From Salibacterium halotolerans (GTDB lineage: Bacteria > Bacillota > Bacilli > Bacillales > Marinococcaceae): a stretch of 64,000 bases of DNA. Positions 26,179 to 34,731 of this stretch are shown here, in pieces. The stretch spans positions 186,001 through 250,000 of the forward strand of contig NZ_FOXD01000001.1 of the NCBI RefSeq assembly GCF_900115625.1, in the 5' to 3' direction. A program made the position numbers and the translations under genes. The stretch's first letter is position 1, and the number at the start of each line of letters is the position of its first letter. Under the pieces are notes generated by a model. The model saw only the letters and a program-made list of their open reading frames with translations, was not told where the DNA came from and searched no databases.

Positions 26179-26895
26179 ATGTTTGACTCTTTCGATTTCG
26201 AGAGAAAAGGTATTTCTGAAAGAGCCGCTGATTATATTAAACAGTTTATTGTGGAAGGAAAATATAAACCGGATGATAAACTTCCCGGTGAAAGAGAAAT
26301 GGCAGGTAATTTAAATGTGAGCAGAAATACCGTCAGGGAAGCGTACAAAATCCTGGAAGCATATGGGTATATTACCATCAAACACGGAACCGGCATATTT
26401 GTCGCATCGGAAGAATATCAGATCAGTAAAATGGCTTCATTCTTTTTTGTTTCTACTGATCAATTCAAGGATCTGTTTGCGATCCGCAAAATTCTCGAAA
26501 ACAGTGCGGTCGAGTGGGCGGTGGAACATGCTTCGGTGGATCAGATCGAGGAGCTGGCCGCAGTAGTGGAAGAATCAAAAAAAATAGCACGGGAGGAAGA
26601 CAGACACGAAAACCTGGCCGGGCTGGATCAGAAATTTCACCTCGCTCTGGCCCATATGTCGGGAAACACGGTATTGATTCATGTCATGCATAATCTCATT
26701 GACCTGTTGCAGGAATCGAGGCTGCAGTCGATGCAGATTCCCGGCAGAGGGGTGCAGTCGGTGCTGGAACACGAACGCATTGTACAGGCCGTTAAAAACC
26801 GCAACGCTCAGGAAGCGGGAGAATGTATGGCCCGGCATCTTGAAAGTGTGGAACGGTCCATCACAGACAATATGGAAGAAGAAATGGAATCGTGA
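26179..26895 (+). CDS. GntR-family (FadR/FCD) regulator of the sulfolactate locus
   Basis: A 238-aa GntR regulator of the FadR group. The winged helix spans about residues 10-75 (LPGEREMAGNLNVSRNTVRE), followed by an all-helical FCD domain with metal-binding His/Asp candidates (DQKFHLALAHMSGN, EHERIVQAV). ATG 26179 after AAGGGGAT gives the usual start of the domain; earlier in-frame starts would lie in the operator region. It is immediately upstream of suyAB and shares the TGGTTGGGTC motif with the suyA promoter. The ligand is probably sulfolactate or a related acid. Confidence 0.87.
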   Translation: MFDSFDFERKGISERAADYIKQFIVEGKYKPDDKLPGEREMAGNLNVSRNTVREAYKILEAYGYITIKHGTGIFVASEEYQISKMASFFFVSTDQFKDLFAIRKILENSAVEWAVEHASVDQIEELAAVVEESKKIAREEDRHENLAGLDQKFHLALAHMSGNTVLIHVMHNLIDLLQESRLQSMQIPGRGVQSVLEHERIVQAVKNRNAQEAGECMARHLESVERSITDNMEEEMES

Positions 26896-27048
26896 TGTAT
26901 CATTATATCTGCTGATAAATCATATTGAAAACCGTGATAAGAAAATGTTGGATCCCTTTTTGCCGGGAATTCTGCTCCTTTCACATACAAAACAGGAAAA
27001 AATATAGTGTTGAAATTTTTTGAATACTCATATATTATAAAGTCAAAT

Positions 27049-27077
27049 TGGTTGGGTCACTTAACCTATAGACCAAT
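27049..27077 (+). promoter_or_regulatory. Operator upstream of suyA
   Basis: TGGTTGGGTC (27049-27058) repeats the motif found before the GntR gene. It lies within a larger dyad, AATTGGT (27046-27052) with ACCAATT (27072-27078), that spans to just before the suyA RBS. A regulator bound here would block suyAB transcription. Confidence 0.5.
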
Positions 27078-27093
27078 TAAAGGAGGTAAAACA

Positions 27094-27372
27094 TTGCACA
27101 AATTTCTGATTCATAATCAAGGCGATCATGTCGGAGTAGCAACCTCCCCTATTCAATCAGGGGAAAAGGTGACGGGGGTGTATATGGATACCGATGAAAA
27201 AGTGGACGTAACCTCTCACGGAGACATTCCGCTCGGCCACAAAATAGCAGTGGCGGATCTGGCTGAAGGTGAAAGTGTCATTAAGTACCTCGTAACCATC
27301 GGCGAGACAACAGCATCACTGTCTAAAGGCGATTACGTACACACACATAACATAAAAACAAAGAGGTGGTAG
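27094..27372 (+). CDS. suyA: (2R)-3-sulfolactate sulfo-lyase, small subunit
   Basis: A 92-aa SAF-domain protein, the N-terminal part of the altronate dehydratase/UxaA family. It begins [15 protein letters not shown] and ends [10 protein letters not shown], which matches SuyA from memory better than UxaA. With SuyB it forms the lyase that splits (2R)-3-sulfolactate into pyruvate and sulfite. TTG 27094 is the start because AGGAGG lies 7 bp upstream and the residues before it are not family-like. suyB begins 2 bp after its stop. Altronate dehydratase small subunit is the alternative, but no altronate genes are nearby. Confidence 0.88.
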   Translation: MHKFLIHNQGDHVGVATSPIQSGEKVTGVYMDTDEKVDVTSHGDIPLGHKIAVADLAEGESVIKYLVTIGETTASLSKGDYVHTHNIKTKRW

Positions 27373-27374
27373 AA

Positions 27375-28535
27375 ATGATGGATCAGCAGTTATATGGGTA
27401 CCGCAGAGAAAACGGAAAAGTAGGCATCCGCAATCATGTCATTATTTTACCGGTGGACGACATTTCCAACGCCGCATGTGAATCAGTGGCCCAGCAGATA
27501 AAAGGAACGCTGCCTCTTCCGCATGCGTATGGAAGGTTGCAATACGGCGCGGACCTGGATCTTCATTTCAGAACCATGATCGGAACAGGATCAAATCCCA
27601 ATGTCGCAGCGGTCATTGTCATCGGAATTGAAGACAACTGGACAAAAACGATCGTCGACGGTATTGCTGAAACAGGCAAGCCAGTGACCGGCTTCTCGAT
27701 TGAAGGATACGGCGATCTGGAAACGGTGCGCCGGGCCTCATGGAAAGCCAAAGAATATGTACAGTGGGCCTCGGAACTTCAGAAAGAACCAGTGGAACTG
27801 AAAGATCTGACCGTAAGTATTAAATGCGGCGAATCGGATACAACAACAGGCCTTGGCTCCTGCCCGACGGTATCGCAGGCCGTGAACCGGCTTGTGGATG
27901 CCGGCGCTACCGTATTTTTTGGAGAAACGTCTGAATTGACCGGCGGCGAAAACCTGATCGCGGACCGGATGGCGACCCCTGAATTAAAAGAAAGATTCAT
28001 GGCTGTGTATAACGACTATATTAACGAAATTGAATCGCAGGCAGTGGATCTCCTCGGCTCCCAGCCGACCCAGGGAAATATTAAAGGCGGTCTTTCCACC
28101 ATTGAGGAGAAAGCGCTCGGAAACATTGCGAAAACAGGAGATAAAGAGGTGATTGGTGTGCTGGAACCGGCGGAGATGCCTTCCAACGGAAACGGTTTGT
28201 ATTTCATGGATACGTCTTCTGCCGCGGCAGAGTGTATAACGCTGATGGCAGCGGGAGGAGCGGTCGTCCATTTCTTCCCGACCGGTCAGGGGAACATTAT
28301 CGGCAATCCGATTGAACCCGTGGTGAAAGTAACGGCCAACCCTGATACGGCGGAAACGATGAGTGAACACATCGATGTAGATGTGAAAGGACTCCTCTCC
28401 AGAGAGATCAACCTGCCACAGGCAGGAGATCAACTGATGGAATGTCTCCAGCGGACCGTGAACGGGCGTCTAACCAGTGCGGAGGCGCTTGGTCATCAGG
28501 AATTTGTCATGACGAAACTGTATCGCAGCGCGTAA
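27375..28535 (+). CDS. suyB: (2R)-3-sulfolactate sulfo-lyase, large subunit
   Basis: A 386-aa protein of the UxaA C-terminal family. The sequence [20 protein letters not shown], the [18 protein letters not shown] segment, [16 protein letters not shown] and [17 protein letters not shown] correspond closely to SuyB as remembered from Paracoccus and Chromohalobacter. Conserved Cys and His residues in these motifs are metal or cluster ligand candidates. It works with SuyA, encoded just before it, in desulfonation of (R)-sulfolactate. A terminator follows, so suyAB forms its own short transcript with GntR control. Confidence 0.9.
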   Translation: MMDQQLYGYRRENGKVGIRNHVIILPVDDISNAACESVAQQIKGTLPLPHAYGRLQYGADLDLHFRTMIGTGSNPNVAAVIVIGIEDNWTKTIVDGIAETGKPVTGFSIEGYGDLETVRRASWKAKEYVQWASELQKEPVELKDLTVSIKCGESDTTTGLGSCPTVSQAVNRLVDAGATVFFGETSELTGGENLIADRMATPELKERFMAVYNDYINEIESQAVDLLGSQPTQGNIKGGLSTIEEKALGNIAKTGDKEVIGVLEPAEMPSNGNGLYFMDTSSAAAECITLMAAGGAVVHFFPTGQGNIIGNPIEPVVKVTANPDTAETMSEHIDVDVKGLLSREINLPQAGDQLMECLQRTVNGRLTSAEALGHQEFVMTKLYRSA

Positions 28536-28548
28536 AAAAAACAGCGGT

Positions 28549-28594
28549 AACAGCCTCTGTCAGATAATAATCTTTTCTCACGGAGGCTGTTTTT
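28549..28594 (+). terminator. Terminator after suyB
   Basis: AACAGCCTC (28549-28557) pairs with GAGGCTGTT (28583-28591); the stem extends by about three pairs with one G-T. TTTTT follows. Confidence 0.75.
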
Positions 28595-28606
28595 CTAAAG
28601 ATAGAA

Positions 28607-28620
28607 TGAAAGCGTTTCCT
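28607..28620 (+). promoter_or_regulatory. cre-like site upstream of the TTT importer operon
   Basis: TGAAAGCGTTTCCT fits the cre consensus TGWNANCGNTNWCA at 12 of 14 positions, about 30 bp before the binding-protein start. It suggests carbon catabolite control of sulfolactate uptake separately from suyAB. Confidence 0.4.
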
Positions 28621-28649
28621 ACACAAAACATGAAAAGGGGGATTTAATA

Positions 28650-29612
28650 ATGAAGAGGGCGGTCACACTGACAACACTGGCTGCAGCAGTTATGACAATC
28701 ACCGGTTGCGGCACAGGCGGAAGCGCAGAAAATTATCCAAGTGAGCCTATTACCTACAGCATTCCTTTCGGGCCCGGAGGACAGTCGGATGTGGAGGCAA
28801 GAAGACAGGAGCCTATGCTGGAAGAAATCCTGGATACCGAAGTGAATATTACGTATAAAGAAGGAGCAGGAGGAGCTGTTGGGTGGACGGAACTGGTGAG
28901 TGAGCAGGGAGATGGCTATTTTATTTCCGGCATGAACATTCCCCATATCATTCTGCAGCCGATGACACAGGATGATGCCGGGTATGAAACGGATCAGATT
29001 AACCCGGTCGCCATTTTTCAGGGAACACCGATCGGCCTTGCCGTACCGGCAGACAGTGATATCGAGACGTTGGATGATTTCATTGAGCAGGCAGAGACCG
29101 GGGAACAGATGACCATTTCCGGTTCTGGCACTTATTCCGGCCATCATCTGGCATTCATGCAGCTATCCAATCTAAAAGACCTGGATATGGAGTATGTTCC
29201 TTCCACCGGAGCTGCCGAATCCATTCAGAACTTTCTCGGCGGCAATACGGATGCGATTTTTGCCAACTCCAATGATTTGGTTAAGTACAAGGAAGACATG
29301 AATATTCTGGCCATCGGTGCGGAAGAAACATTTGAAGCGCTGCCGGATGTTCCTACGTTTCAGGAAGAAGGAGCGGATTTCACGGCCAGTATTGACAGGG
29401 GTGTAGCTGTTCCGCCGGATACCGATGAAGAAATCATTCAGACCCTTGAAGATGCCTTTCTGGAAATAGCCAATGATGAAAGTGTTCAGGAAGAAATGGT
29501 CAATGAAGGATTTGAGCCGGTTTCGATGGGTCGGGAAGAAACACAGGAACATATTGACGAACTTAAGAGCGAGTATGAAGAAACGATGAGAGAACTGGGC
29601 GAGATTGAATAA
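28650..29612 (+). CDS. Tripartite tricarboxylate-type (TctC/Bug) binding lipoprotein, sulfolactate candidate
   Basis: A 320-aa periplasmic-type receptor of the TctC/Bug family, here anchored as a lipoprotein (lipobox ITGC, Cys20). The domain starts PITYSIPFGPGGQSDVEARR, with the family's first strand-loop, and continues to GRGVAVPPDTDEE. Bug receptors bind carboxylates through this loop. Together with the TctA- and TctB-like genes it corresponds to the SlcHFG-type importer known from sulfolactate loci in other bacteria. Substrate assignment rests on the neighbouring suyAB, comC and slcC genes. Confidence 0.87.
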   Translation: MKRAVTLTTLAAAVMTITGCGTGGSAENYPSEPITYSIPFGPGGQSDVEARRQEPMLEEILDTEVNITYKEGAGGAVGWTELVSEQGDGYFISGMNIPHIILQPMTQDDAGYETDQINPVAIFQGTPIGLAVPADSDIETLDDFIEQAETGEQMTISGSGTYSGHHLAFMQLSNLKDLDMEYVPSTGAAESIQNFLGGNTDAIFANSNDLVKYKEDMNILAIGAEETFEALPDVPTFQEEGADFTASIDRGVAVPPDTDEEIIQTLEDAFLEIANDESVQEEMVNEGFEPVSMGREETQEHIDELKSEYEETMRELGEIE

Positions 29613-29642
29613 TGGCATCATGCTGTCCGAGGAGGTAACAGG

Positions 29643-31181
29643 ATGGAAGTTTTTCAAGAAGTTTTAAGCTCGCTGACCCAGCCTTTTAATTTAATATATA
29701 TGATATTCGGTGTAGCAGCAGGAATGATAGTGGGAGCGCTGCCGGGATTAACGGCAACGATGGCGATTGCCGTTATGCTGCCTTTCACCTTTTCGATGCC
29801 GCCGGATACAGCTTTAATCACGCTGGGCGGTATTTATATCGGCGCTATATTTGGAGGATGTATCGCGGCCATTCTCATTAACACACCTGGAACTCCATCA
29901 TCCATCGCTACTACGTTCGATGGCTATCCTATGACGCAGCAGGGAAAACCGGACCAGGCTCTGGTTACTGCCGCGGTTAGTTCCGGGATTGGCGGAGTGA
30001 TCGGAGGATTGGCCCTCCTCTTCTTAACCCCTATGCTGGCGGCGCTTGCCCTGCAATTTGGTCCGCCGGAATTTTTCTGGATCGCACTGCTCGGATTAAC
30101 GATGGTGGCTACACTATCCTCCGGGTCGCTTTTAAAAGGATTAATCGGTGGAAGCATCGGTCTGCTTTTAAGCACGGTGGGACTGGCTCCCATCGGAGGA
30201 GATTCCCGATTCACCTTTGGATTTTCGCAGTTGCAGGCAGGCTTTGAGCTCATTGTGATGTTAATTGCTTTCTTCTGCATTCCGCAGGTTATCCGAATGA
30301 TCAAGAATCAATCGAATACCAAAGAACAGGTGAAGCCGTTCCAGTCTCAGAAAGGGGTGATTGGTTATGTATTTAAACAGATCTTTATGCGTCCATTTCT
30401 TATTCTCCGCTCGGCTGTTATAGGAATTATAGTAGGAATCATACCAGGCGCAGGAGGCAACGTAGCCAGTCTTTTATCTTACGATGCCACCGTGCGTATG
30501 TCGAAAGATCAATCCACTTTCGGTAAAGGGGATGTACGCGGTGTATCGGCTTCGGAAGGGGCCAATAACGCTGAAGTTGGAGGATCTCTCGTTCCGCTGC
30601 TGGCACTTGGTATACCGGGTGCCCCGCCGGCCGCGGTCATTATCGGCGCGCTGCTGATGCAGGGGATCCAGCCCGGGCCGAATCTATTTGAAGAGAATGC
30701 CAATCTTATTTACACATTTATCACCGCCTTTATATTGGCCAATGTTGTGATGTTGATTCTTGCGCTGTTTGGTTCGAAATATATCGGCCGCGTTATCAAT
30801 ATTCCCACGTACTATCTCGCGCCGGCGATCGTATTTCTTACCATCATCGGTTCGTATGCGATCCGCAATAACTTTACGGATGTTGTTACCCTGATTATTA
30901 TCGGCTTGATCGGATATGTTTTGTCCGAAAGAGGATTTGCCCCGGCACCGATTGTATTAGGACTCATTCTAGGTCCTATAGCGGAAGAAGGCTTAGCCCA
31001 GTCGATTCTTATCAGTGAAGGTTTCTTCAGTCTTCTTGGGCTGTTTTTCACCCGCCCGATTACGCTCGTTCTGATGCTGTTTTGTATTCTGTCCCTGCTC
31101 AGCCCTTATATTGGAAAATTATTAAAAAGCCAGAAGGCAAAAGAAGAACAGGAAAAAGAGGAAGCGGAGGAATCATTATGA
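29643..31181 (+). CDS. Tripartite tricarboxylate transporter large membrane subunit (TctA)
   Basis: A 512-aa membrane protein with about 12 transmembrane segments. TctA-family motifs include GALPGLTATMAIAVMLPFTF (residues about 32-51), GGCIAAILINTPGTPSS and the second-half repeat GIIPGAGGNVAS. ATG 29643 follows GAGGAGGT. Its last codons overlap the TctB gene by 4 bp (ATGA). It is the transport channel for the presumed sulfolactate importer. Confidence 0.92.
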   Translation: MEVFQEVLSSLTQPFNLIYMIFGVAAGMIVGALPGLTATMAIAVMLPFTFSMPPDTALITLGGIYIGAIFGGCIAAILINTPGTPSSIATTFDGYPMTQQGKPDQALVTAAVSSGIGGVIGGLALLFLTPMLAALALQFGPPEFFWIALLGLTMVATLSSGSLLKGLIGGSIGLLLSTVGLAPIGGDSRFTFGFSQLQAGFELIVMLIAFFCIPQVIRMIKNQSNTKEQVKPFQSQKGVIGYVFKQIFMRPFLILRSAVIGIIVGIIPGAGGNVASLLSYDATVRMSKDQSTFGKGDVRGVSASEGANNAEVGGSLVPLLALGIPGAPPAAVIIGALLMQGIQPGPNLFEENANLIYTFITAFILANVVMLILALFGSKYIGRVINIPTYYLAPAIVFLTIIGSYAIRNNFTDVVTLIIIGLIGYVLSERGFAPAPIVLGLILGPIAEEGLAQSILISEGFFSLLGLFFTRPITLVLMLFCILSLLSPYIGKLLKSQKAKEEQEKEEAEESL

Positions 31182-31624
31182 CAAAGGATACAGGGAGCGC
31201 CGTATTTTTCATCCTGCTTGCGGCCGGTGGATTATGGATGGCGCTTTCCTTCAATACAATGAGCGCTGTATTTCCGATTCTCGTATTATCCCTGCTGCTG
31301 TTGTTTTCGATTATTTATTTCTTCATAAGTATCATGAAAGGGAGGGAAAGCACCGAAACAGCATCCGCCATTTTTTCCAAAGAGGCTGTTATTACGGGGC
31401 TTTGTCTGCTCGGCTATGTATTGTTTATATGGGTGATAGGCTTTTTGGCGGCGAGCCTTCTATTTCTTGGAGGAATGACGTGGTACCTGCAGGGAGGATT
31501 CGTTTCAGGGAAAAAAAGAGTACGCAACGCGGCCGGAAGCTCCATTATCGTGACAGTCGTTTTCTTTTTCCTGTTCCGTTATGTGTTTCTGGTGCAGCTG
31601 CCGACAGGAATATTTACGTCTTGA
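31178..31624 (+). CDS. Tripartite tricarboxylate transporter small membrane subunit (TctB)
   Basis: A 148-aa membrane protein with four predicted transmembrane segments, matching TctB in size and layout. ATG 31178 follows GCGGAGG; a longer upstream frame lies inside tctA. It partners the TctA-like subunit, and the overlap indicates translational coupling. TctB proteins are poorly conserved, so assignment relies on context and topology. Confidence 0.85.
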   Translation: MTKDTGSAVFFILLAAGGLWMALSFNTMSAVFPILVLSLLLLFSIIYFFISIMKGRESTETASAIFSKEAVITGLCLLGYVLFIWVIGFLAASLLFLGGMTWYLQGGFVSGKKRVRNAAGSSIIVTVVFFFLFRYVFLVQLPTGIFTS

Positions 31625-31648
31625 GTAGAAAAAAGGGGAGTGGAGACA

Positions 31649-32698
31649 GTGGAAAAACGTTATGAGAGCAGCGTGCTGCAACAGTTCAGCTCCGAGCTTT
31701 TACAACAGACCGGAATGCCGGGGGAAGAAGCGGAGATCACCGCTGATTCTCTTGTGCGGGCAGATATGGAAGGCGCCCGAACGCATGGGGTGAATCGACT
31801 TCTCATGTATGTACCGCGCCTGGAAGAAAAGCAGATTAACCCCAATCCTGAGCCGATGTTTGAAGAACAGGACGCTGTGTTAAACGTCCATGGAGACAAT
31901 GGTCTAGGGCAGGTGGTATCCAGTCATGCGCTGGAGCATGGTTTTTCGATCGCGAAGCGGTACGGCACGGCGTCTGTCTTTATTTCCGGGAGCAACCATT
32001 TCGGTACAGCGGCGTATTACTGTCAGAAAGCCTTTGAACAGGATATGGCATTAATCACCGTGACGAATTCTCCTTCCGGCATTGCCCCGTGGGGCGGAAG
32101 CCGGGCGTATTTCGGTACCAATCCACTCGCGTTTGGATTTCCACACAGAAAGGGAGAGCCGATTATTATTGATATGTCTTCCAGTGTGGTAGCTCGCGGA
32201 AATATTCTGGTCGCGGAAAAAGAGGGAAAGGAGATTCCGGGAGACTGGGCTCTGGATCCAAACGGGGTTCCGACAACAGACCCGTCTGAAGCGATTGCGG
32301 GGTCCCTGCTGCCAATGGGAGGAGCGAAAGGATACGCGATGGCACTGGCTGTGGAAATGATGGCAGGTGTGTTGACAGGCGCTGCTTTCGGTTCTCATGT
32401 AAACAGTATTTTTCAGTCAGGGAATCCGCCTGCTGATGTGGGGCATGGTTTTATCCTGCTGAACATCCGTCACTGGATGGAGATGGAGCGGTACGAAGAG
32501 AGAGTGGCGCAGATGCTGTCCGAAATCAAAAGCTCTCCACTGGCGGAAGGGTTTGAGGAAATCCTGTATCCGGGAGAACGACGCGCCCGTTCGTATGAAA
32601 AAAGCAGGGCGGTAGGTATACCGCTGACAGAAAATATAGAAAGAGAATTGCAGAACCTGGCATCAACATATGGGTTGTCCTTTCCGGACCCCTTGTAA
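31649..32698 (+). CDS. comC: LDH2/malate dehydrogenase family, likely (R)-sulfolactate dehydrogenase
   Basis: A 349-aa NAD(P)-dependent dehydrogenase of the malate/L-lactate (LDH2) family. Family motifs are ARTHGVNRL (catalytic His, about residue 45), SNHFGTAAYY, GTNPLAFGFP, PTTDP and LLPMGGAKGYAMAL. GTG 31649 is preferred because AAAGGGGAG lies 8 bp upstream; GTG 31640 overlaps that RBS. In known sulfolactate degraders ComC, from this family, interconverts sulfopyruvate and (R)-sulfolactate. Beside SlcC it would complete racemisation of sulfolactate. A malate or ureidoglycolate dehydrogenase is the sequence-only alternative. Confidence 0.82.
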   Translation: MEKRYESSVLQQFSSELLQQTGMPGEEAEITADSLVRADMEGARTHGVNRLLMYVPRLEEKQINPNPEPMFEEQDAVLNVHGDNGLGQVVSSHALEHGFSIAKRYGTASVFISGSNHFGTAAYYCQKAFEQDMALITVTNSPSGIAPWGGSRAYFGTNPLAFGFPHRKGEPIIIDMSSSVVARGNILVAEKEGKEIPGDWALDPNGVPTTDPSEAIAGSLLPMGGAKGYAMALAVEMMAGVLTGAAFGSHVNSIFQSGNPPADVGHGFILLNIRHWMEMERYEERVAQMLSEIKSSPLAEGFEEILYPGERRARSYEKSRAVGIPLTENIERELQNLASTYGLSFPDPL

Positions 32699-32711
32699 AG
32701 GAGCAGATACG

Positions 32712-33638
32712 ATGAAAGCCGTCATCACGGAATTGAACTGGCCGGTTGGGATAGACATGTTACGGGAGAAGGGATTTACCGTTATCTATCAACCGGAGTT
32801 GTGGAAAGATAGAGAAGCACTGGTACAGGAAACAGCGGACGCAGAGATTCTGATCGTGCGTAATCAGACGCAGGTGGATGAAGCCCTTCTTCAGCAGGTC
32901 CCGCATCTGCAGATAGTGGGCCGCCTCGGGGTGGGGCTGGACAATATTGATCTGAAGGCGGCTGAACAGGCCGGAGTCGAGGTGATTACCGCCAAAAATG
33001 CGAACGCTGCTTCTGTGGCCGAATATGTTATTTCGGCGATGTTTCATGTCACGCGTCCTCTTGCCGAGGCGGCCTTGGATGTGAAAGGCGGAAATTGGGA
33101 CCGCAGAGGATTTACAAAAGGCGAGCTGTACGGAAAGACCCTCGGCCTGATTGGAACCGGCGAGACCGGTATTCGTGCTGCAGACAGAGCAAAGTCCCTG
33201 GGGATGCATGTAATTGGATACGATCCCTTTGTGAAAACATATGATTATGCCGTGATGGAAACCGGCATCGATATGATGGAGCTGGACGCTGCATTGCAGC
33301 AGGCGGATTTCATCAGTCTGCATGTTCCTTTGACCCCCGCTACCAAACATTTAATCAACCGGGAGCGGATGAAGCAGATGAAACCGGGGAGCTGGGTGAT
33401 CAATTCTTCCAGAGGAGGCGTGATTGAAGAAAATGACTTGTATGACATGATTCAAACCGAAGAAATAGGAGGAGCTTTTCTGGATGTCGTGGAGAAAGAA
33501 CCGGTTGATCCGGATCACCCGCTATTGACGCTAGGTAACTGCTTTATCACGCCGCATATCGCAGGATTGACAGAAGAAGCCCAATCCAGAACGTCAAAAA
33601 TGATTGCAGAAGAGATTATTCAAAGGGTGGGGAAATAG
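32712..33638 (+). CDS. slcC: D-2-hydroxyacid dehydrogenase family, likely (S)-sulfolactate dehydrogenase
   Basis: A 308-aa dehydrogenase. It contains VGRLGVGLDNIDL, the Rossmann loop LGLIGTGETGIRAADRA, NSSRGGVIEE with catalytic Arg, VVEKEP with Glu and TPHIAGLT with His. (S)-sulfolactate dehydrogenase SlcC belongs to this family. ATG 32712 is chosen; a longer frame starting at 32670 overlaps comC and lacks an RBS. Oxidation of (S)-sulfolactate to sulfopyruvate here, then reduction by ComC, would feed (R)-sulfolactate to SuyAB. It ends the operon and a strong terminator follows. Confidence 0.82.
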   Translation: MKAVITELNWPVGIDMLREKGFTVIYQPELWKDREALVQETADAEILIVRNQTQVDEALLQQVPHLQIVGRLGVGLDNIDLKAAEQAGVEVITAKNANAASVAEYVISAMFHVTRPLAEAALDVKGGNWDRRGFTKGELYGKTLGLIGTGETGIRAADRAKSLGMHVIGYDPFVKTYDYAVMETGIDMMELDAALQQADFISLHVPLTPATKHLINRERMKQMKPGSWVINSSRGGVIEENDLYDMIQTEEIGGAFLDVVEKEPVDPDHPLLTLGNCFITPHIAGLTEEAQSRTSKMIAEEIIQRVGK

Positions 33639-33652
33639 TAAGAAAGAAAATC

Positions 33653-33688
33653 CGGACTTTTTCATTTTCTGAAAAAGTTCGTTTTTTT
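33653..33688 (+). terminator. Terminator of the TTT-comC-slcC operon
   Basis: CGGACTTTTTCA (33653-33664) pairs with TGAAAAAGTTCG (33670-33681) with one G-T pair. A T7 run follows. Confidence 0.85.
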
Positions 33689-33735
33689 ATAGTAAGATAA
33701 GGGCAGAAAACACGAGAAAAGCGGGGAGAACGAAC

Positions 33736-34614
33736 ATGGATATCAAACAGCTGCAGTATTTTATTGAGATCAATCGTTTTAACAGTTTCAGCAGGGCGGC
33801 GGAACATCTATATGTCACGCAGCCGACAATCAGCAAAATGATCAAGAACCTGGAAAAGGAATTCAATGTAACGCTGTTTGACCGTTCCAAAAAACAGGTC
33901 GTCCTGACGGATGCCGGAAAAATTATTCTGGAGCAGGCGCAGGTAATTCATCAGGCATTTAAAGACCTGGAAAGTCAGCTGGAAGATCTCTCCGGTCTGA
34001 AACAGGGCCATCTGCGCATCGGCCTGCCTCCGATGGTCGGATCGAGCTACTTTCCGATGATTATTGGAAAGTTCCGGGATATGTATCCGGCAGTGACGAT
34101 TGAATTAATGGAGGATGGCTCCAACAAGATTGCCGCAGACGTGGAAAACGGCAATCTTGATCTCGGTGTGGTCGTCGAGCCGGTGAAGGAGGATATCTTT
34201 GCTTATTTTTCATTTGGAACAGAATCGATCCAGATGGTAACTGCCTCCGATCACCCGCTTGCCGCCAGGGAATCGATTCCTTTGTCCGATCTGAAACACG
34301 AACACTTCATGCTGTTGAACAGTGATTTCGCGCTGCGGAACCGGGTGGTGGAAGCCTGCCGGATGGAGGGGTTTGATCCTTTCGTTGTGTTTGAAAGCTC
34401 GCAGTGGGATCTGCTTGGCAGCATGGCCGCGTCTCGATTGGGGGTGACGCTGCTTCCAGAGAGTATCTGCAGGCAGGTGAAGGGAGATGTCTGTGTGAAG
34501 GACATAGATCAGGAAGCAATGTACTGGCGCCTTGCCGTCATCTGGCGGAAAGACAGTTATCTCTCCCACGCCGCAGAAGAATGGATCCGGTTTGCAAAAA
34601 CCCATCTTACATAA
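33736..34614 (+). CDS. LysR-family regulator (CidR-like)
   Basis: A 292-aa LysR-type regulator. Its HTH is SFSRAAEHLYVTQPTISKMI, and the effector domain starts GHLRIGLPPMVGSSYFPMII. This is the same subfamily as the regulator at 11592, so the two are paralogues. It sits behind the sulfolactate operon terminator with its own RBS GGGGAG. Target unknown; the following thioesterase gene or the preceding sulfolactate genes are options. CidR/YwbI-type regulators respond to acetate-related signals in other Bacilli. Confidence 0.85.
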   Translation: MDIKQLQYFIEINRFNSFSRAAEHLYVTQPTISKMIKNLEKEFNVTLFDRSKKQVVLTDAGKIILEQAQVIHQAFKDLESQLEDLSGLKQGHLRIGLPPMVGSSYFPMIIGKFRDMYPAVTIELMEDGSNKIAADVENGNLDLGVVVEPVKEDIFAYFSFGTESIQMVTASDHPLAARESIPLSDLKHEHFMLLNSDFALRNRVVEACRMEGFDPFVVFESSQWDLLGSMAASRLGVTLLPESICRQVKGDVCVKDIDQEAMYWRLAVIWRKDSYLSHAAEEWIRFAKTHLT

Positions 34615-34731
34615 AAGGTGACGGTTTCATAGACAAACGTTATATGACCCTATGTAAGGATTCCATTTTACGCATACACCTTCCCTCGTTATCATGAAAA
34701 AGTAATGTTACACGATGGAAGGTGCATCAGC

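Noticed and set aside
27094-28535. suyAB as altronate dehydratase (uxaA)
   Set aside because: No altronate or hexuronate genes are nearby, and the ComC- and SlcC-like dehydrogenases with the TTT importer fit sulfolactate much better.
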